Assembly (NCBI RefSeq): GCF_003716875.1
Contig: NZ_CP033078.1
Location: 1,364,001 to 1,428,000, forward strand
From: Vibrio zhugei
GTDB taxonomy: Bacteria > Pseudomonadota > Gammaproteobacteria > Enterobacterales > Vibrionaceae
Reading direction: 5' to 3'
Length of the DNA: 64,000 nt
A program made the translations under genes and the position numbers. The notes under the pieces are model-generated. The model worked only from the letters and a program-made list of their open reading frames with translations, was not told the origin of the DNA and did no database searches. The first letter of the stretch is position 1, and each line of letters begins with the position of its first letter. Below are positions 45,230 to 54,180 of this stretch, in pieces.

Positions 45230-46422
45230 TGAAAGCGCATAGATTGTTACGAGCTGCGGTGTGGCTAACAGCGGGCTGGATTACCTTAGTGGCGTCGACA
45301 CAAGCCGCCACATTAAGTGCGCCTATTGCAGCCAAGGCATTGAAAGCCAAAAAGCTTGCGGATAAAGAGCACTACCAACAGGCGATTGATGTGTTGGTAC
45401 CGATGCCAAAACGTGGTTATGACCAAGCTTATATTGCACGTATGCTGGGCATCTTTTATTGGCAAAATGAACAGCTTGAACCGTCAATAAAGGCGCTCAC
45501 CATTGCGGTCAATTCCAATGAGCTGGAAGCACAATCCATGTGGTCAACGCGACATATGTTGGCGGATGTTTTGCTAATAGACAAACAGTATGACAAAGCT
45601 TTACATCAATACTACCGCTTAGCTAAACGCTTACCTAAGGGGAATAAAGGCGATAAAATTTGGTTGCGCATTAGCCAAATTCATTATCAATTAGGCCAAT
45701 GGCGAAAGACCCTGAGAGGCGTGCAACACTATGAGCAGCTGGGAATGCCCGATGCTGTGCAGCCATTGTCGTTAAAAGTCGGTGCCCAGCTGCAGCTATC
45801 GCAATGGGCAGGCGCGATCATTAGCTTGAAACGCTTGCTCTTGCTTGAGCCGGATAAAAAGCAATGGTGGATGCAATTAGTGAACCTTGAAATGCGCACA
45901 AAACGCTATGGCGATGCCTTGGATTCACTGGCTTTAGCTCGATTACAAGGCATTCCCTTTGAGCAACATGACCGTCAATTGTTGGCTCAGCTATATGCTC
46001 AGAACGGCATTCCTGAACGTGCGGCGCAGGTAATGAGTACGATAAAAGGGTTGGCAAATAATACTAACTTATTGGTCACACAAGCACAGTATTGGCAACG
46101 AGCGAAAGCATGGGATAAGGCCATTGAAACATGGCAATTGGCGGCGCGGCGCGATAAGCAATACCATTGGCAGGTCGCGCAACTGATGCTGCAGCAAGGC
46201 CAATATCAAGCGGTTTTAAGTGTACTCGACAAGGTTGAGGAGCCTGAGCACAAAGCCGATGTGGCGTTAGCACGAACACGGGCTCTCTATCAGCTTCACC
46301 AAGTCGATCATGCATTAAAGCAAGCTTATTATGCCAATCGTGTTCAACCCTCCGTGGAAGCGAAAAGTTGGATTCGATACTTAAAACACTTGAAACGATT
46401 AAGCAAAAAGCACACCTCGTAG
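45226..46422 (+). CDS. TPR-repeat periplasmic protein (cluster 2)
   Basis: The protein has up to 398 residues (a second ATG follows the first), overlapping the tonB stop. It has a signal peptide ending STQAATLS, then TPR-like repeats such as ADKEHYQQAIDVLVPM, MLADVLLIDKQYDKALHQYY and LARTRALYQLHQVDHALKQ. It is the last gene of the operon before a terminator. It corresponds to the TPR gene of cluster 1; the function is unknown. Confidence 0.86.
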   Translation: MMKAHRLLRAAVWLTAGWITLVASTQAATLSAPIAAKALKAKKLADKEHYQQAIDVLVPMPKRGYDQAYIARMLGIFYWQNEQLEPSIKALTIAVNSNELEAQSMWSTRHMLADVLLIDKQYDKALHQYYRLAKRLPKGNKGDKIWLRISQIHYQLGQWRKTLRGVQHYEQLGMPDAVQPLSLKVGAQLQLSQWAGAIISLKRLLLLEPDKKQWWMQLVNLEMRTKRYGDALDSLALARLQGIPFEQHDRQLLAQLYAQNGIPERAAQVMSTIKGLANNTNLLVTQAQYWQRAKAWDKAIETWQLAARRDKQYHWQVAQLMLQQGQYQAVLSVLDKVEEPEHKADVALARTRALYQLHQVDHALKQAYYANRVQPSVEAKSWIRYLKHLKRLSKKHTS

Positions 46423-46446
46423 AGGACGAATACATCGTATTGCTTC

Positions 46447-46479
46447 AAGCCAATGAGCGTGTTTGTCATTGGCTTTTTT
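46447..46479 (+). terminator. Terminator after TonB cluster 2
   Basis: A ten-base-pair stem (AAGCCAATGA with TCATTGGCTT) with a nine-base loop is followed by a run of six T residues, 24 bases after the TPR stop. Confidence 0.9.
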
Positions 46480-46648
46480 CATTGCCTCGTCTGTGGTTTG
46501 AGAGGTCACTCGAAAACACAGACCGCCTGATTCATTAAAGCATTTTTTATTCTTGAGGTGCTTCGCGGCAGCCTATCTTGTGTGAAAGGACGGAGGGTCA
46601 CTCCCGTTATACTGAGGTTTCTTATAGTCAACCCAGTAGGTGATAGTG

Positions 46649-47524
46649 ATGAGACGACTCACATCTAAGGCGGTAACGATATCGTTATGGTCACTTTTCC
46701 CCAGTTTAGTCAGCGCGCCACTAGCCGCGAGCGAGAGCGCGACGAATGCCACCGATCCGGATGTCGCATTAGCCAACGAATATCGCCCATCCATCGAGAT
46801 TCATCGCTATTGGTTTAGTGAAAAATACGATGGAATTCGAGCTATTTGGGATGGTCACCAACTGATCACACGGACCGGCAAACGGATTCATGCGCCTGAT
46901 TGGTTCACGGCGGATTTCCCAGAGGTATGGATCGAAGGAGAGCTCTGGGCTGGGCGTGGTCACTTTAATACGGTGCAAAACACGGTTCTCGATCGCAATC
47001 CAGATGATAACGCTTGGCGAAGGATCCGTTGGATGGTTTTCGATATGCCTCACAGTGAGGGGCTTTACCCGCAACGCTATGCGCGCCTGTCGCAATGGGT
47101 CGACGATTTCCAGCGCTCTCATGTTCAACGTGTTAGGCATCAATCGATTCAATCTCACCAGCAACTCTTCAAGGCGCTGTCTCACATTGATGAGCAACAG
47201 GGGGAAGGTGTGATGCTGCAATCGGTTCAAGACGAGTATCATCCAGGGCGCAGTGATGCGTTATTGAAATTGAAACGAGTCGCCGATGCTGAAGCGGTGG
47301 TGATTGGGTATAAGCCAGGGCAGGGTCAATGGCATGGATTGGTCGGCTCGTTAAAAGTTCGAGACGCGAATGGCCAAGTATTTTATTTGGGAAGCGGCTT
47401 AACCGAGCAGCAACGTCGCCATCCACCTGCCATTGGTAGCACGGTCACTTTTCGGTTTAATGGGCTCACTCATACCGGAAAACCAAGATTTGCTCGATTT
47501 TTACGAACCCGTCTCGATCAGTAA
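46649..47524 (+). CDS. Exported small ATP-dependent DNA ligase (LigE type)
   Basis: The protein has 291 residues from the ATG at 46649, with AGGTGA five bases upstream (a GTG at 46640 is the alternative). A signal peptide-like N-terminus (ISLWSLFPSLVSAPLAASE) precedes the nucleotidyltransferase domain with the catalytic SEKYDGIRAIW (Lys-x-Asp-Gly), EGELWAG, GEGVMLQ and LLKLKR, and a short OB domain. It seals nicks using ATP. The export signal puts it in the periplasm, as in other LigE proteins. It follows the TonB2 cluster, as I recall in V. cholerae (VC1542). Confidence 0.9.
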   Translation: MRRLTSKAVTISLWSLFPSLVSAPLAASESATNATDPDVALANEYRPSIEIHRYWFSEKYDGIRAIWDGHQLITRTGKRIHAPDWFTADFPEVWIEGELWAGRGHFNTVQNTVLDRNPDDNAWRRIRWMVFDMPHSEGLYPQRYARLSQWVDDFQRSHVQRVRHQSIQSHQQLFKALSHIDEQQGEGVMLQSVQDEYHPGRSDALLKLKRVADAEAVVIGYKPGQGQWHGLVGSLKVRDANGQVFYLGSGLTEQQRRHPPAIGSTVTFRFNGLTHTGKPRFARFLRTRLDQ

Positions 47525-47551
47525 GTGCATCGCCAATGGGAAAGGCACTGG

Positions 47552-48571
47552 CTAATGATTTTGTCCGACAGCGATGGAGCATCGTTTGAAGAGATCTTGC
47601 CAATACTGGATATGTGCAGAAATGGCATGACGAAACTGACGGTGCGTGGTGACAATTGGCAGCGTGTAAGTAGGCGCGCTGTCAGGGGACAATGGTGACA
47701 ATAGCGACAATTGCGGCTCAATATCGAGGTAAGCGCCATCAATACGTGATAAGTACGGCTGAATCTCACCAATGAAAAAGCGCTGAAAGACATTACGTAG
47801 ATGTTCAAGGCGTGTCTTGTCTGCGTGTCGGCCACACCATATTTGGGCATCATTGCTTCGTAACTGACGGGTGATAACCGTTAACCATTGTGTGGCGTGT
47901 TGCATCGAATAGCGGAGATCGCCAATGAGTGGGTGCTTGTCCAACGTTTCTTGGTAAGACGTGATGGTGGGGGGCGCGTGTTGCCAGTCGCGGGCGGCGA
48001 TCCAGCGATGAATGTGATTGAGCTGGGTTAAGGCGGCGCGGGTGTGTCCATAGTTGCGTTGCTCTTTATACCAGCGTTGCGGTGTGAATTGGCGTCGCAT
48101 GACATCACTGGTGTATAAAAAATTCTGCCAATGCTGGATGATGTGCTCTTGTTTAACCAATGCTAAGACTTGAATTTGTTTGCGAAACTGTGTACTTAGC
48201 TTTGTATTCTGGCCGCATTGATGAAGGCCATGTAGGATCTGCAATTGGTAATCGAGGTTGCGAAACGCATCTTGGACTTTGCCTAATATTGAGTTGCGGT
48301 TAGCAATTAAATGGAAAAGATCACATTGGCGAAACTGATAACTGTCCAGTAATCCAAGAGAGACTGAAGGAATAGGGTGATGCAATTGTCTTTTACTGGG
48401 TAATGGCTTGCTGTGAAACGATGGTGAGGATAATGAGCTCACGTTTTGCACATTGGCGATGCGCTGTAGGTAAGTATTGAACTGGTTGTCAATTGACGAG
48501 CCAGTATTCCACTGGCAAGCGCTGATGAGGAGAGCCAAGAAACCGATCATTACACGGATACACAGTTTCAT
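47552..48571 (-). CDS. DUF3080 family lipoprotein
   Basis: The protein has 339 residues with a lipoprotein signal, lipobox ISAC (about 16-19). It is mostly helical with few recognisable motifs; FRQCDLFHLIANRNSILGKVQDA (part: CDLFHLIANRNS) and IWCGRHADKTRLEHLRNVFQ (part: CGRHADKTRLEHL) are the segments I associate with DUF3080. The function is unknown. It is convergent with the ligase gene and 58 bases downstream of norM on the same strand. Confidence 0.8.
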   Translation of the reverse strand: MKLCIRVMIGFLALLISACQWNTGSSIDNQFNTYLQRIANVQNVSSLSSPSFHSKPLPSKRQLHHPIPSVSLGLLDSYQFRQCDLFHLIANRNSILGKVQDAFRNLDYQLQILHGLHQCGQNTKLSTQFRKQIQVLALVKQEHIIQHWQNFLYTSDVMRRQFTPQRWYKEQRNYGHTRAALTQLNHIHRWIAARDWQHAPPTITSYQETLDKHPLIGDLRYSMQHATQWLTVITRQLRSNDAQIWCGRHADKTRLEHLRNVFQRFFIGEIQPYLSRIDGAYLDIEPQLSLLSPLSPDSAPTYTLPIVTTHRQFRHAISAHIQYWQDLFKRCSIAVGQNH

Positions 48572-48629
48572 CGTGATGCTCTCCTTTTTCGGTGAATAGC
48601 GATACCTTTAGTTTAGAATATATCAGTGG

Positions 48630-50006
48630 CTAATCATGATTGATTCCGTCGCCCATTTTTTCAGCCCCACCGCATCTTTGCAACCAGTGCAAGCGTTTAC
48701 CAAGCAATAACGCGGCAGCCACAAGTGCAACAATAAATCCAAACCAAAAGCCTTTGGCTCCCATTGATGGCACCACAAGGTTGGTTCGTCCTAAAATATA
48801 GCCGACGGGTAAGCCCAGTATCCAATAGGCAAAGAAGGTGCGCACCAGTATGGCATTCATATCTTTGTATCCGCGCAGGGCACCTGCCGCCACGACTTGA
48901 ACCGCGTCCGCACATTGATAGATAGCCGCAAATAAAAGCAGTTGCATCGCCAGAGTGATCACTTGCTCGTTGTCTGTATAAATCTCAGCAATGCTTTGAC
49001 GTAACACTACGGTCAATGCCGCGGTAATCACTGCGGTGCCTAACGCCACTATCAAGCCAACATTAGAAGCAATGGTTGCTCCACGCAGGTTCTCTTCACC
49101 TAATTTGCCCCCAACGCGGATAGAAACAGCACCACCAATACTCATGGGTAACATAAAAATAAGAGATGAAAAGTTAACCGCAATTTGATGAGAAGCGACG
49201 ACCATTGGACCAAGCGGAGCAACCAGCAGTGCGACTACAGCAAACAAGGTCACTTCAAAGAAAATTGAAGCCGCAACAGGAAAACCTAGGCGAAATAAAT
49301 TGAATTGGGTTTGCCACTGCGGTTTATGAAATTGACCAAACACGTCAATGTGAGCCAACTTTTTGGAGGTGATCACGTAAAAGACGATAAGTGCTAACAT
49401 GATCCAATATACAATCGCCGTCGCAATGCCACAGCCGACCCCGCCAAAAGCTGGGACCCCAAACTTGCCATACACAAAGATCCAGTTTAATGGCACGTTG
49501 CATAATAAACCGATGAAACCAATCACCATCGCGGGTTTTGTTAAGGCCATCCCGTCGGTATAACTACGAAAAGCTTGAAATAATAAAAATGCCGGAACGG
49601 CAAATACCACCGCATGCAAATAGCCGATGGTTTTGTCCTGCATGGTTTTCTCTATCCCCATGAGTTCGACAATCACGCCAGCATTCAATAATAATATAAT
49701 CGTTGGAATACTGAGTAAGAGCGCCATCGAAATGCCTTGCTGTACTTCAAAGGGAATTTTCTTTTGACGAGACGCCCCGTTTAACTGGGCAATGACTGGC
49801 ACTAACGACATCAGTAAGCCGACACCGAATAAAATAATAGGCGTCCATAAACTGGCGGCCACTGACACGGCGGCCATGTCCGTTGCGCTGACACCACCGG
49901 CCATGATGGTGTCGACAAAACTCATTCCTGTTTGCGCAATGGAAGCGACCAAAATCGGCGATGCTAACTTGATCAAGTTCAACGTTTCTTGTTTGTAGTG
50001 TTGCAC
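48630..50006 (-). CDS. norM: NorM-type MATE multidrug/sodium antiporter
   Basis: The protein has 458 residues from a GTG start with GGGAG seven bases before it. It has twelve membrane helices in two MATE repeats. The acidic residues known in V. cholerae NorM are all present: Asp in FVDTIMAGG, Glu in FFEVTLFAVVALL and Asp in CADAVQVVAAG. The chain is nearly collinear with NorM-VC by memory. It exports cationic drugs using sodium or protons. The neighbours (ligase, DUF3080, ribE) fit the V. cholerae locus. Confidence 0.95.
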   Translation of the reverse strand: MQHYKQETLNLIKLASPILVASIAQTGMSFVDTIMAGGVSATDMAAVSVAASLWTPIILFGVGLLMSLVPVIAQLNGASRQKKIPFEVQQGISMALLLSIPTIILLLNAGVIVELMGIEKTMQDKTIGYLHAVVFAVPAFLLFQAFRSYTDGMALTKPAMVIGFIGLLCNVPLNWIFVYGKFGVPAFGGVGCGIATAIVYWIMLALIVFYVITSKKLAHIDVFGQFHKPQWQTQFNLFRLGFPVAASIFFEVTLFAVVALLVAPLGPMVVASHQIAVNFSSLIFMLPMSIGGAVSIRVGGKLGEENLRGATIASNVGLIVALGTAVITAALTVVLRQSIAEIYTDNEQVITLAMQLLLFAAIYQCADAVQVVAAGALRGYKDMNAILVRTFFAYWILGLPVGYILGRTNLVVPSMGAKGFWFGFIVALVAAALLLGKRLHWLQRCGGAEKMGDGINHD

Positions 50007-50167
50007 AAAGTTCTCCCAAAGGACGTAAAGATGATAGGCGGATTTACCGATTATTATTGTGATTTTTGGAACGAATCATAATGAAATGTGGTGAATAGAG
50101 CCAGCTATTTCATAGGTTTGCATTGGACTTATTGTATCAAGACATATCACTTATTCTATGACACAAA

Positions 50168-50194
50168 AAAAGCATCGCCATCGACGATGCTTTT
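50168..50194 (-). terminator. Terminator downstream of ribE
   Basis: A ten-base-pair stem (AAAAGCATCG with CGATGCTTTT) has a seven-base loop. On the minus strand it is followed by further T residues, 24 bases after the ribE stop. Confidence 0.9.
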
Positions 50195-50217
50195 CGCTAG
50201 AAAAAGATCGCCGTGGT

Positions 50218-50958
50218 CTATTCTCGCTTGATAGTGTCACTTTGTTGATGGGTTCTCATATTATGCTGAACTTGCTGCGCTAATGAATCTATGTCTTCCC
50301 CGTTGGCTGCGAGCAGTGTATTTAATAAGGGAAGAACCGCTCCGAGTTTTTCTTCAATCGCGTCTCGCACCGTATCCACGACCACTTGTGTTCCGCGCTC
50401 GATTTCAATATTGATCTCAGATCCTGGCTGTTTTAACTCGAAGGTCGTCATACGACGCGTTTCTGGAATTAACCAAACATCAAACCAATGCTCTTGTTTA
50501 TTAACGTCAGAAATGGTCAGGCTTGCGCCATTGAGGGCGATATAGCCTTTTGGGAAAATGTATTTCAACCAGTGTGGTTCTACACGAATACGAATACGAT
50601 AATTGTCATCGATGGCTTGCACATCCAGCACGGTGGCTCGAAAGTCTACATGCCCTGACAGCGGATGACCGCCAATCTCTGCGCCATCTTTGGCCGCACG
50701 TTCAACATTGATCGCTTGTCCTTCGACGAATTCACTCAAGGTGGTAATCATTAAGCTCTTGAGCATCACGTCAAATTTAACCCGTGTAGGTGATAATAGT
50801 GCCGTTACCGTTAAACAGACTCCATCAACTGCGACACTGGCACCGATGGATAAGTCTTCGCAAAAACCGGTTTCGAACTCAATCTCGAAAGTTCGGATAC
50901 CTTGATGATCTTGAATGGAAGCAATGTGAGCGACAGATTGAATGATACCGGTAAACAT
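50218..50958 (-). CDS. ribE: Riboflavin synthase alpha chain
   Basis: The protein has 246 residues with two lumazine-binding repeats: MFTGIIQSVAHI at the start, GVCLTV in the first, and HPLSGHVDFRATV plus NGASLTISDV in the second. It dismutates two 6,7-dimethyl-8-ribityllumazine molecules into riboflavin. It is about 30 residues longer than the usual 213 because of a C-terminal helical tail (from about 205). AGGGAT precedes the ATG. No FMN riboswitch is seen upstream. Confidence 0.94.
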   Translation of the reverse strand: MFTGIIQSVAHIASIQDHQGIRTFEIEFETGFCEDLSIGASVAVDGVCLTVTALLSPTRVKFDVMLKSLMITTLSEFVEGQAINVERAAKDGAEIGGHPLSGHVDFRATVLDVQAIDDNYRIRIRVEPHWLKYIFPKGYIALNGASLTISDVNKQEHWFDVWLIPETRRMTTFELKQPGSEINIEIERGTQVVVDTVRDAIEEKLGAVLPLLNTLLAANGEDIDSLAQQVQHNMRTHQQSDTIKRE

Positions 50959-51090
50959 AATGCGTTATCCCTGATGTGGTGTAAGCCACTTATACTGAAT
51001 GGCACGTGGAAACTCTGGCTTATCTTACCTGTATCTCACAGTGATTAGCAACTCACTGGCGCGTTCAATCATATTTATGCATAACACGTG

Positions 51091-51960
51091 TTATTCGCTT
51101 TTGGTTATCTCATCAATCAATACGATGGCGTGGTTTAAGTAGTCTCCGCCAAACAGATAGCAGTGATTCAAGATATGATACAGGTTATAAATGGCTTTGC
51201 GATGCCAGTAGCCATCATCCAGTGGCCAAATCGAGTGATAGCCATCATAAAACGCGGCTGGAAATTCGCCAAACAGTTCTGTCATAGCGAGGTCACATTC
51301 ACGATCGCCCCAGTAGCTAGCAGGGTCATAGCATATCGGTGCAGAAGGCGTTTGTCCGACATTGCCTCGCCATAAATCGCCATGAAGTAGAGCCGGTTTC
51401 GGGTGGTGATGAGACAACCGTTCTTTGATCAGTGCGACAAATGCCTCAATTTCCACCAAGGCCATATTCTTTTCTTTAAGTAATTGTAGCTGCCAACCAA
51501 TGCGCTGTTCGGCAAAAAACTGATGCCACTTATTGGTCCACACATTTGGCTGTGGGGTCGCGCCAATAAAATTATCGTCGTCATAGCCATATTGCTTTTG
51601 TTCTCCCCATTGGTGCAGCTTAGCCAGTTGTTGACCCAACTGATAACTGCAAGACTCTGACTGTAATGGAGAACTTGGAAGGTCTTCTAGTATGATAAAG
51701 GCGTGACTTTTTGTTTGACCGCTAATGATGGCTTTAGGAACCATAATAGTGTGCGTGTGAGATAAACGCGTGAGAGAGTCTTCTTCTGCTTGATATTGAG
51801 GAAGGAAATCTCGGGTATTGACCTTGACCACATAGCTATCGAGGCCATTGCTGATACGGTAAACATGGCTAATATTGCCGCCGTCGATCGCTTGTTTCTC
51901 TTTTATCGGAAAAGCGTGACCCAACGCTTGTGTCAGTTGTTCACTAATGGATGCCCACAT
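51091..51960 (-). CDS. Fructosamine-3-kinase family protein
   Basis: The protein has 289 residues with an aminoglycoside-phosphotransferase-like kinase fold, QAIDGGNISHVYRI as the glycine-rich loop, YVVKVN with the ATP-binding Lys, and the catalytic LLHGDLWRGNVG (about 196-207) followed by CYDPASYWGDRECDLAM with the metal Asp. The family phosphorylates protein-bound fructosamines or ribulosamines to start deglycation. It is a single gene, with a G-rich Shine-Dalgarno before the ATG. Confidence 0.9.
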   Translation of the reverse strand: MWASISEQLTQALGHAFPIKEKQAIDGGNISHVYRISNGLDSYVVKVNTRDFLPQYQAEEDSLTRLSHTHTIMVPKAIISGQTKSHAFIILEDLPSSPLQSESCSYQLGQQLAKLHQWGEQKQYGYDDDNFIGATPQPNVWTNKWHQFFAEQRIGWQLQLLKEKNMALVEIEAFVALIKERLSHHHPKPALLHGDLWRGNVGQTPSAPICYDPASYWGDRECDLAMTELFGEFPAAFYDGYHSIWPLDDGYWHRKAIYNLYHILNHCYLFGGDYLNHAIVLIDEITKSE

Positions 51961-52280
51961 CGTCGCCCCCTAAATTGGCATGACTTGATACTGAGAGTGT
52001 AGTGAATTAGAGACAGATTAGAAATCCGGTTCTCTACGTTCCGTGATACCGATTAATTTTACCTGTTACGCTGACGAGTATTATTATGCCCGCTAGAGTA
52101 TTCTCATGAGCTTTGACTATAATAGTATTTTAGGGTTCATGTCGAGTGAACTGTGAGTAGGCAGTACACAATATTAAGAGAAATACCTGCAAATTACAGC
52201 AAAGCATTTGTCACAGTTAGGTGTCATCGCTTAGTATAAAGAAACGCAATTAATCCAAGCATTTGAAGCGGAGAAACAAA
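51961..52280. other. 320-base intergenic region between divergent genes
   Basis: AT-rich sequence upstream of both the fructosamine-kinase gene (minus) and the DUF3802 gene (plus). It contains a TATAAT at 52118-52123 without a good -35 and the better DUF3802 promoter candidate at 52208-52237. I see no gene or strong hairpin. Confidence 0.5.
52208..52237 (+). promoter_or_regulatory. Possible promoter for the DUF3802 gene
   Basis: TTGTCA and TAGTAT are 18 bases apart, 43 bases before the GTG start. This is a fair match by eye. Confidence 0.45.
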
Positions 52281-52622
52281 GTGGTTGTAGATACCGATGG
52301 TTACCTAGCACTGATCGAACATCTTTCCTTTAATCTTGATATTTTTACTAAAGATGGCGATATCGGTGAAGAAAGTATTGAAGATGTGGTGACTGACATG
52401 GTGGCAAGTAACATTATGGCCATTTTTGAACAAAACCCTGAGCTCCATTCAAGTATTCGCTTTAAGCTTTTAAAGGAAGCGGATGCGGTGGTTGAAGATT
52501 TGGGAGAAGTCTTGGCTGGGGTATGGGAAAAAAATGCCACGAATGAGCAAATTCGTTTTCTGGATGAATATGTTGCTTTGTTGAAAAACTTATTTGACTC
52601 AGCCGTTGCCACTTACGATTAA
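52281..52622 (+). CDS. DUF3802 family small acidic protein
   Basis: The protein has 113 residues from the GTG at 52281, chosen because GGAG lies seven bases before it; an upstream TTG at 52263 lacks one. It is soluble, acidic and helical, with GYLALIEHLSFNLDIF and SNIMAIFEQNPEL. I recognise it as DUF3802, a family of vibrios and relatives with unknown function. It is convergent with the NlpC gene, 14 bases away. Confidence 0.75.
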   Translation: MVVDTDGYLALIEHLSFNLDIFTKDGDIGEESIEDVVTDMVASNIMAIFEQNPELHSSIRFKLLKEADAVVEDLGEVLAGVWEKNATNEQIRFLDEYVALLKNLFDSAVATYD

Positions 52623-52636
52623 TGCTCAATCTCGTC

Positions 52637-53161
52637 TCATTTGTTGATATGACGAAATTGCCAAAATCGAGCCGCCCAATACGGGTTATTCAATCGTGAA
52701 ATCATTACGCCTTTGGATGATGAGGCGTGGATAAATCTTTGCTTACCTAAATATAAGCCCACGTGTTTCTCATTTTTAGTGATATGAAAGAAGACCAAAT
52801 CGCCATAACGAGCATGGGATGGCGCAATACGCTTTCCCACTAAACTTTGTTGTTTGGTGGTTCTGGGAAGCGCCACTTGCCAAGTTTTTTCATAGGCAAT
52901 TTGAACCAATGCTGAGCAATCCACACCTGTTGGTGTGGTTCCGCCCCAGCGGTAGGGAACACCGCGCCACTTTTCATAGAATTGATTCAGTGGCCTAGGC
53001 TGAGAGAGACTCTCCTGGTTTATGGTTGTTCGCGTTTCTGGGGGAGATGACGCTGAAGGGGTGGTGTTGCATCCAGACAAACTGACAACAACAAATAGAA
53101 TAACCGTGACTGATCGTGTCCATGTGTTTAGGAGCCCAACAGTGAGATGTGATGTTGTCAT
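52637..53161 (-). CDS. NlpC/P60 family cysteine peptidase lipoprotein
   Basis: The protein has 174 residues from the ATG at 53161 (AAGGA upstream). The lipobox is LSGC (about 28-31). The NlpC/P60 domain has YRWGGTTPTGVDCSALVQ with the catalytic Cys (about 84), HVGLYLG with the His and FIHASSSKGV with the third residue. It is expected to cut D-Glu-mDAP bonds in peptidoglycan from the outer-membrane periplasmic face, like Spr/MepS. Confidence 0.9.
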   Translation of the reverse strand: MTTSHLTVGLLNTWTRSVTVILFVVVSLSGCNTTPSASSPPETRTTINQESLSQPRPLNQFYEKWRGVPYRWGGTTPTGVDCSALVQIAYEKTWQVALPRTTKQQSLVGKRIAPSHARYGDLVFFHITKNEKHVGLYLGKQRFIHASSSKGVMISRLNNPYWAARFWQFRHINK

Positions 53162-53267
53162 AATGTCCTTGAGTGAGAGAAATCTAAGCATTTCTAGTGC
53201 ACCATAACTAAATTATTACTGTGTCAATAAACAACACATTCCCAGTAAAATTTAATCACCGCGACCA

Positions 53268-54068
53268 TTATTTATCTATATTACGGCGAAAGGGCAGGCA
53301 AATTAAACGATCTAACCATTGCTCGCGACTTCTTCTTGCAAAAGATAAACCTAACCGCATGGCGGGATGACCCAGCAAAGGATCAATGATATGCGTCCCT
53401 AATGACCGATCCCAGAAAGAAAAGACAAAGCCTAAATTACTATTATGTTCTTTTTCATTCAAACTGTGATGAATACGGTGGACGTCCGGTGTGACGATGA
53501 GCCAGCGCAATTGACGCTCTCTCAGGGGATGCAGTTTGATATTACAGTGATTAAAAATAAGCATACCACTAAAAAGTAATTCATAGACGACAACCCCTAA
53601 TACTGGCGCACCCAGTAGAGTGACGGCACCGATTCGTACCCACAACATTAATAAAAACTCGATCGGGTGAAAACGAAGTGCTGTTGAAGTATCAAGGTCA
53701 GTATCGCTATGGTGTACTTGATGTACTCGCCACAACACAGGTAAACGATGCATCAATACATGAAAAAGATAGAGGGCTAAATCCAGCGCCAATACTGTCA
53801 CGATAACAGCGATATAGGGGTTAATATTCAGTGTAACTAAAATGCCAAAATTGTGTTCTCGTGCCCACAATGCGGAACTTATCGCAAAGAAAGGAATGAT
53901 GAAATGTGACAACGTCATGTTAATAGCGAATAACGAGAAGTGATTGAGCCAACGTAAGATTTTGACTTGTGCTAAGGTGCGCCGTGGTCGATTGGATTCC
54001 CAAATTGCGAGCACCAAAAATACCAGTAAGAAAAATCCCCACTGCAGCCAAGCATTATAGTAATTCAT
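53268..54068 (-). CDS. Sterol desaturase/fatty acid hydroxylase family membrane protein
   Basis: The protein has 266 residues with four membrane helices and the di-iron histidine clusters of the superfamily: HVLMHR (about 106-111), HQVHHSD (about 119-125) and HRIHHS (about 205-210). Members are oxygen-dependent hydroxylases or desaturases of lipids; the substrate is unknown here. AAGGAT precedes the ATG. It is a single gene divergent from the DTW gene. Confidence 0.88.
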   Translation of the reverse strand: MNYYNAWLQWGFFLLVFLVLAIWESNRPRRTLAQVKILRWLNHFSLFAINMTLSHFIIPFFAISSALWAREHNFGILVTLNINPYIAVIVTVLALDLALYLFHVLMHRLPVLWRVHQVHHSDTDLDTSTALRFHPIEFLLMLWVRIGAVTLLGAPVLGVVVYELLFSGMLIFNHCNIKLHPLRERQLRWLIVTPDVHRIHHSLNEKEHNSNLGFVFSFWDRSLGTHIIDPLLGHPAMRLGLSFARRSREQWLDRLICLPFRRNIDK

Positions 54069-54180
54069 GGTTAATCCTTTTTACCAACGAACGGTTTTAT
54101 TCAGCATTTATCAAAGTTTACTAGCGAACTGTCACCGGTATACGTAGAATTCTCATTATGGTTTTTTATTTAAGCATGTC

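Noticed and set aside
46769..47242. 157-codon minus-strand frame opposite the DNA ligase
   Set aside because: The ligase has a complete catalytic set in the opposite frame; this one has no recognisable feature.
50959..51090. FMN riboswitch upstream of ribE
   Set aside because: The leader is short and shows none of the conserved FMN-aptamer segments.
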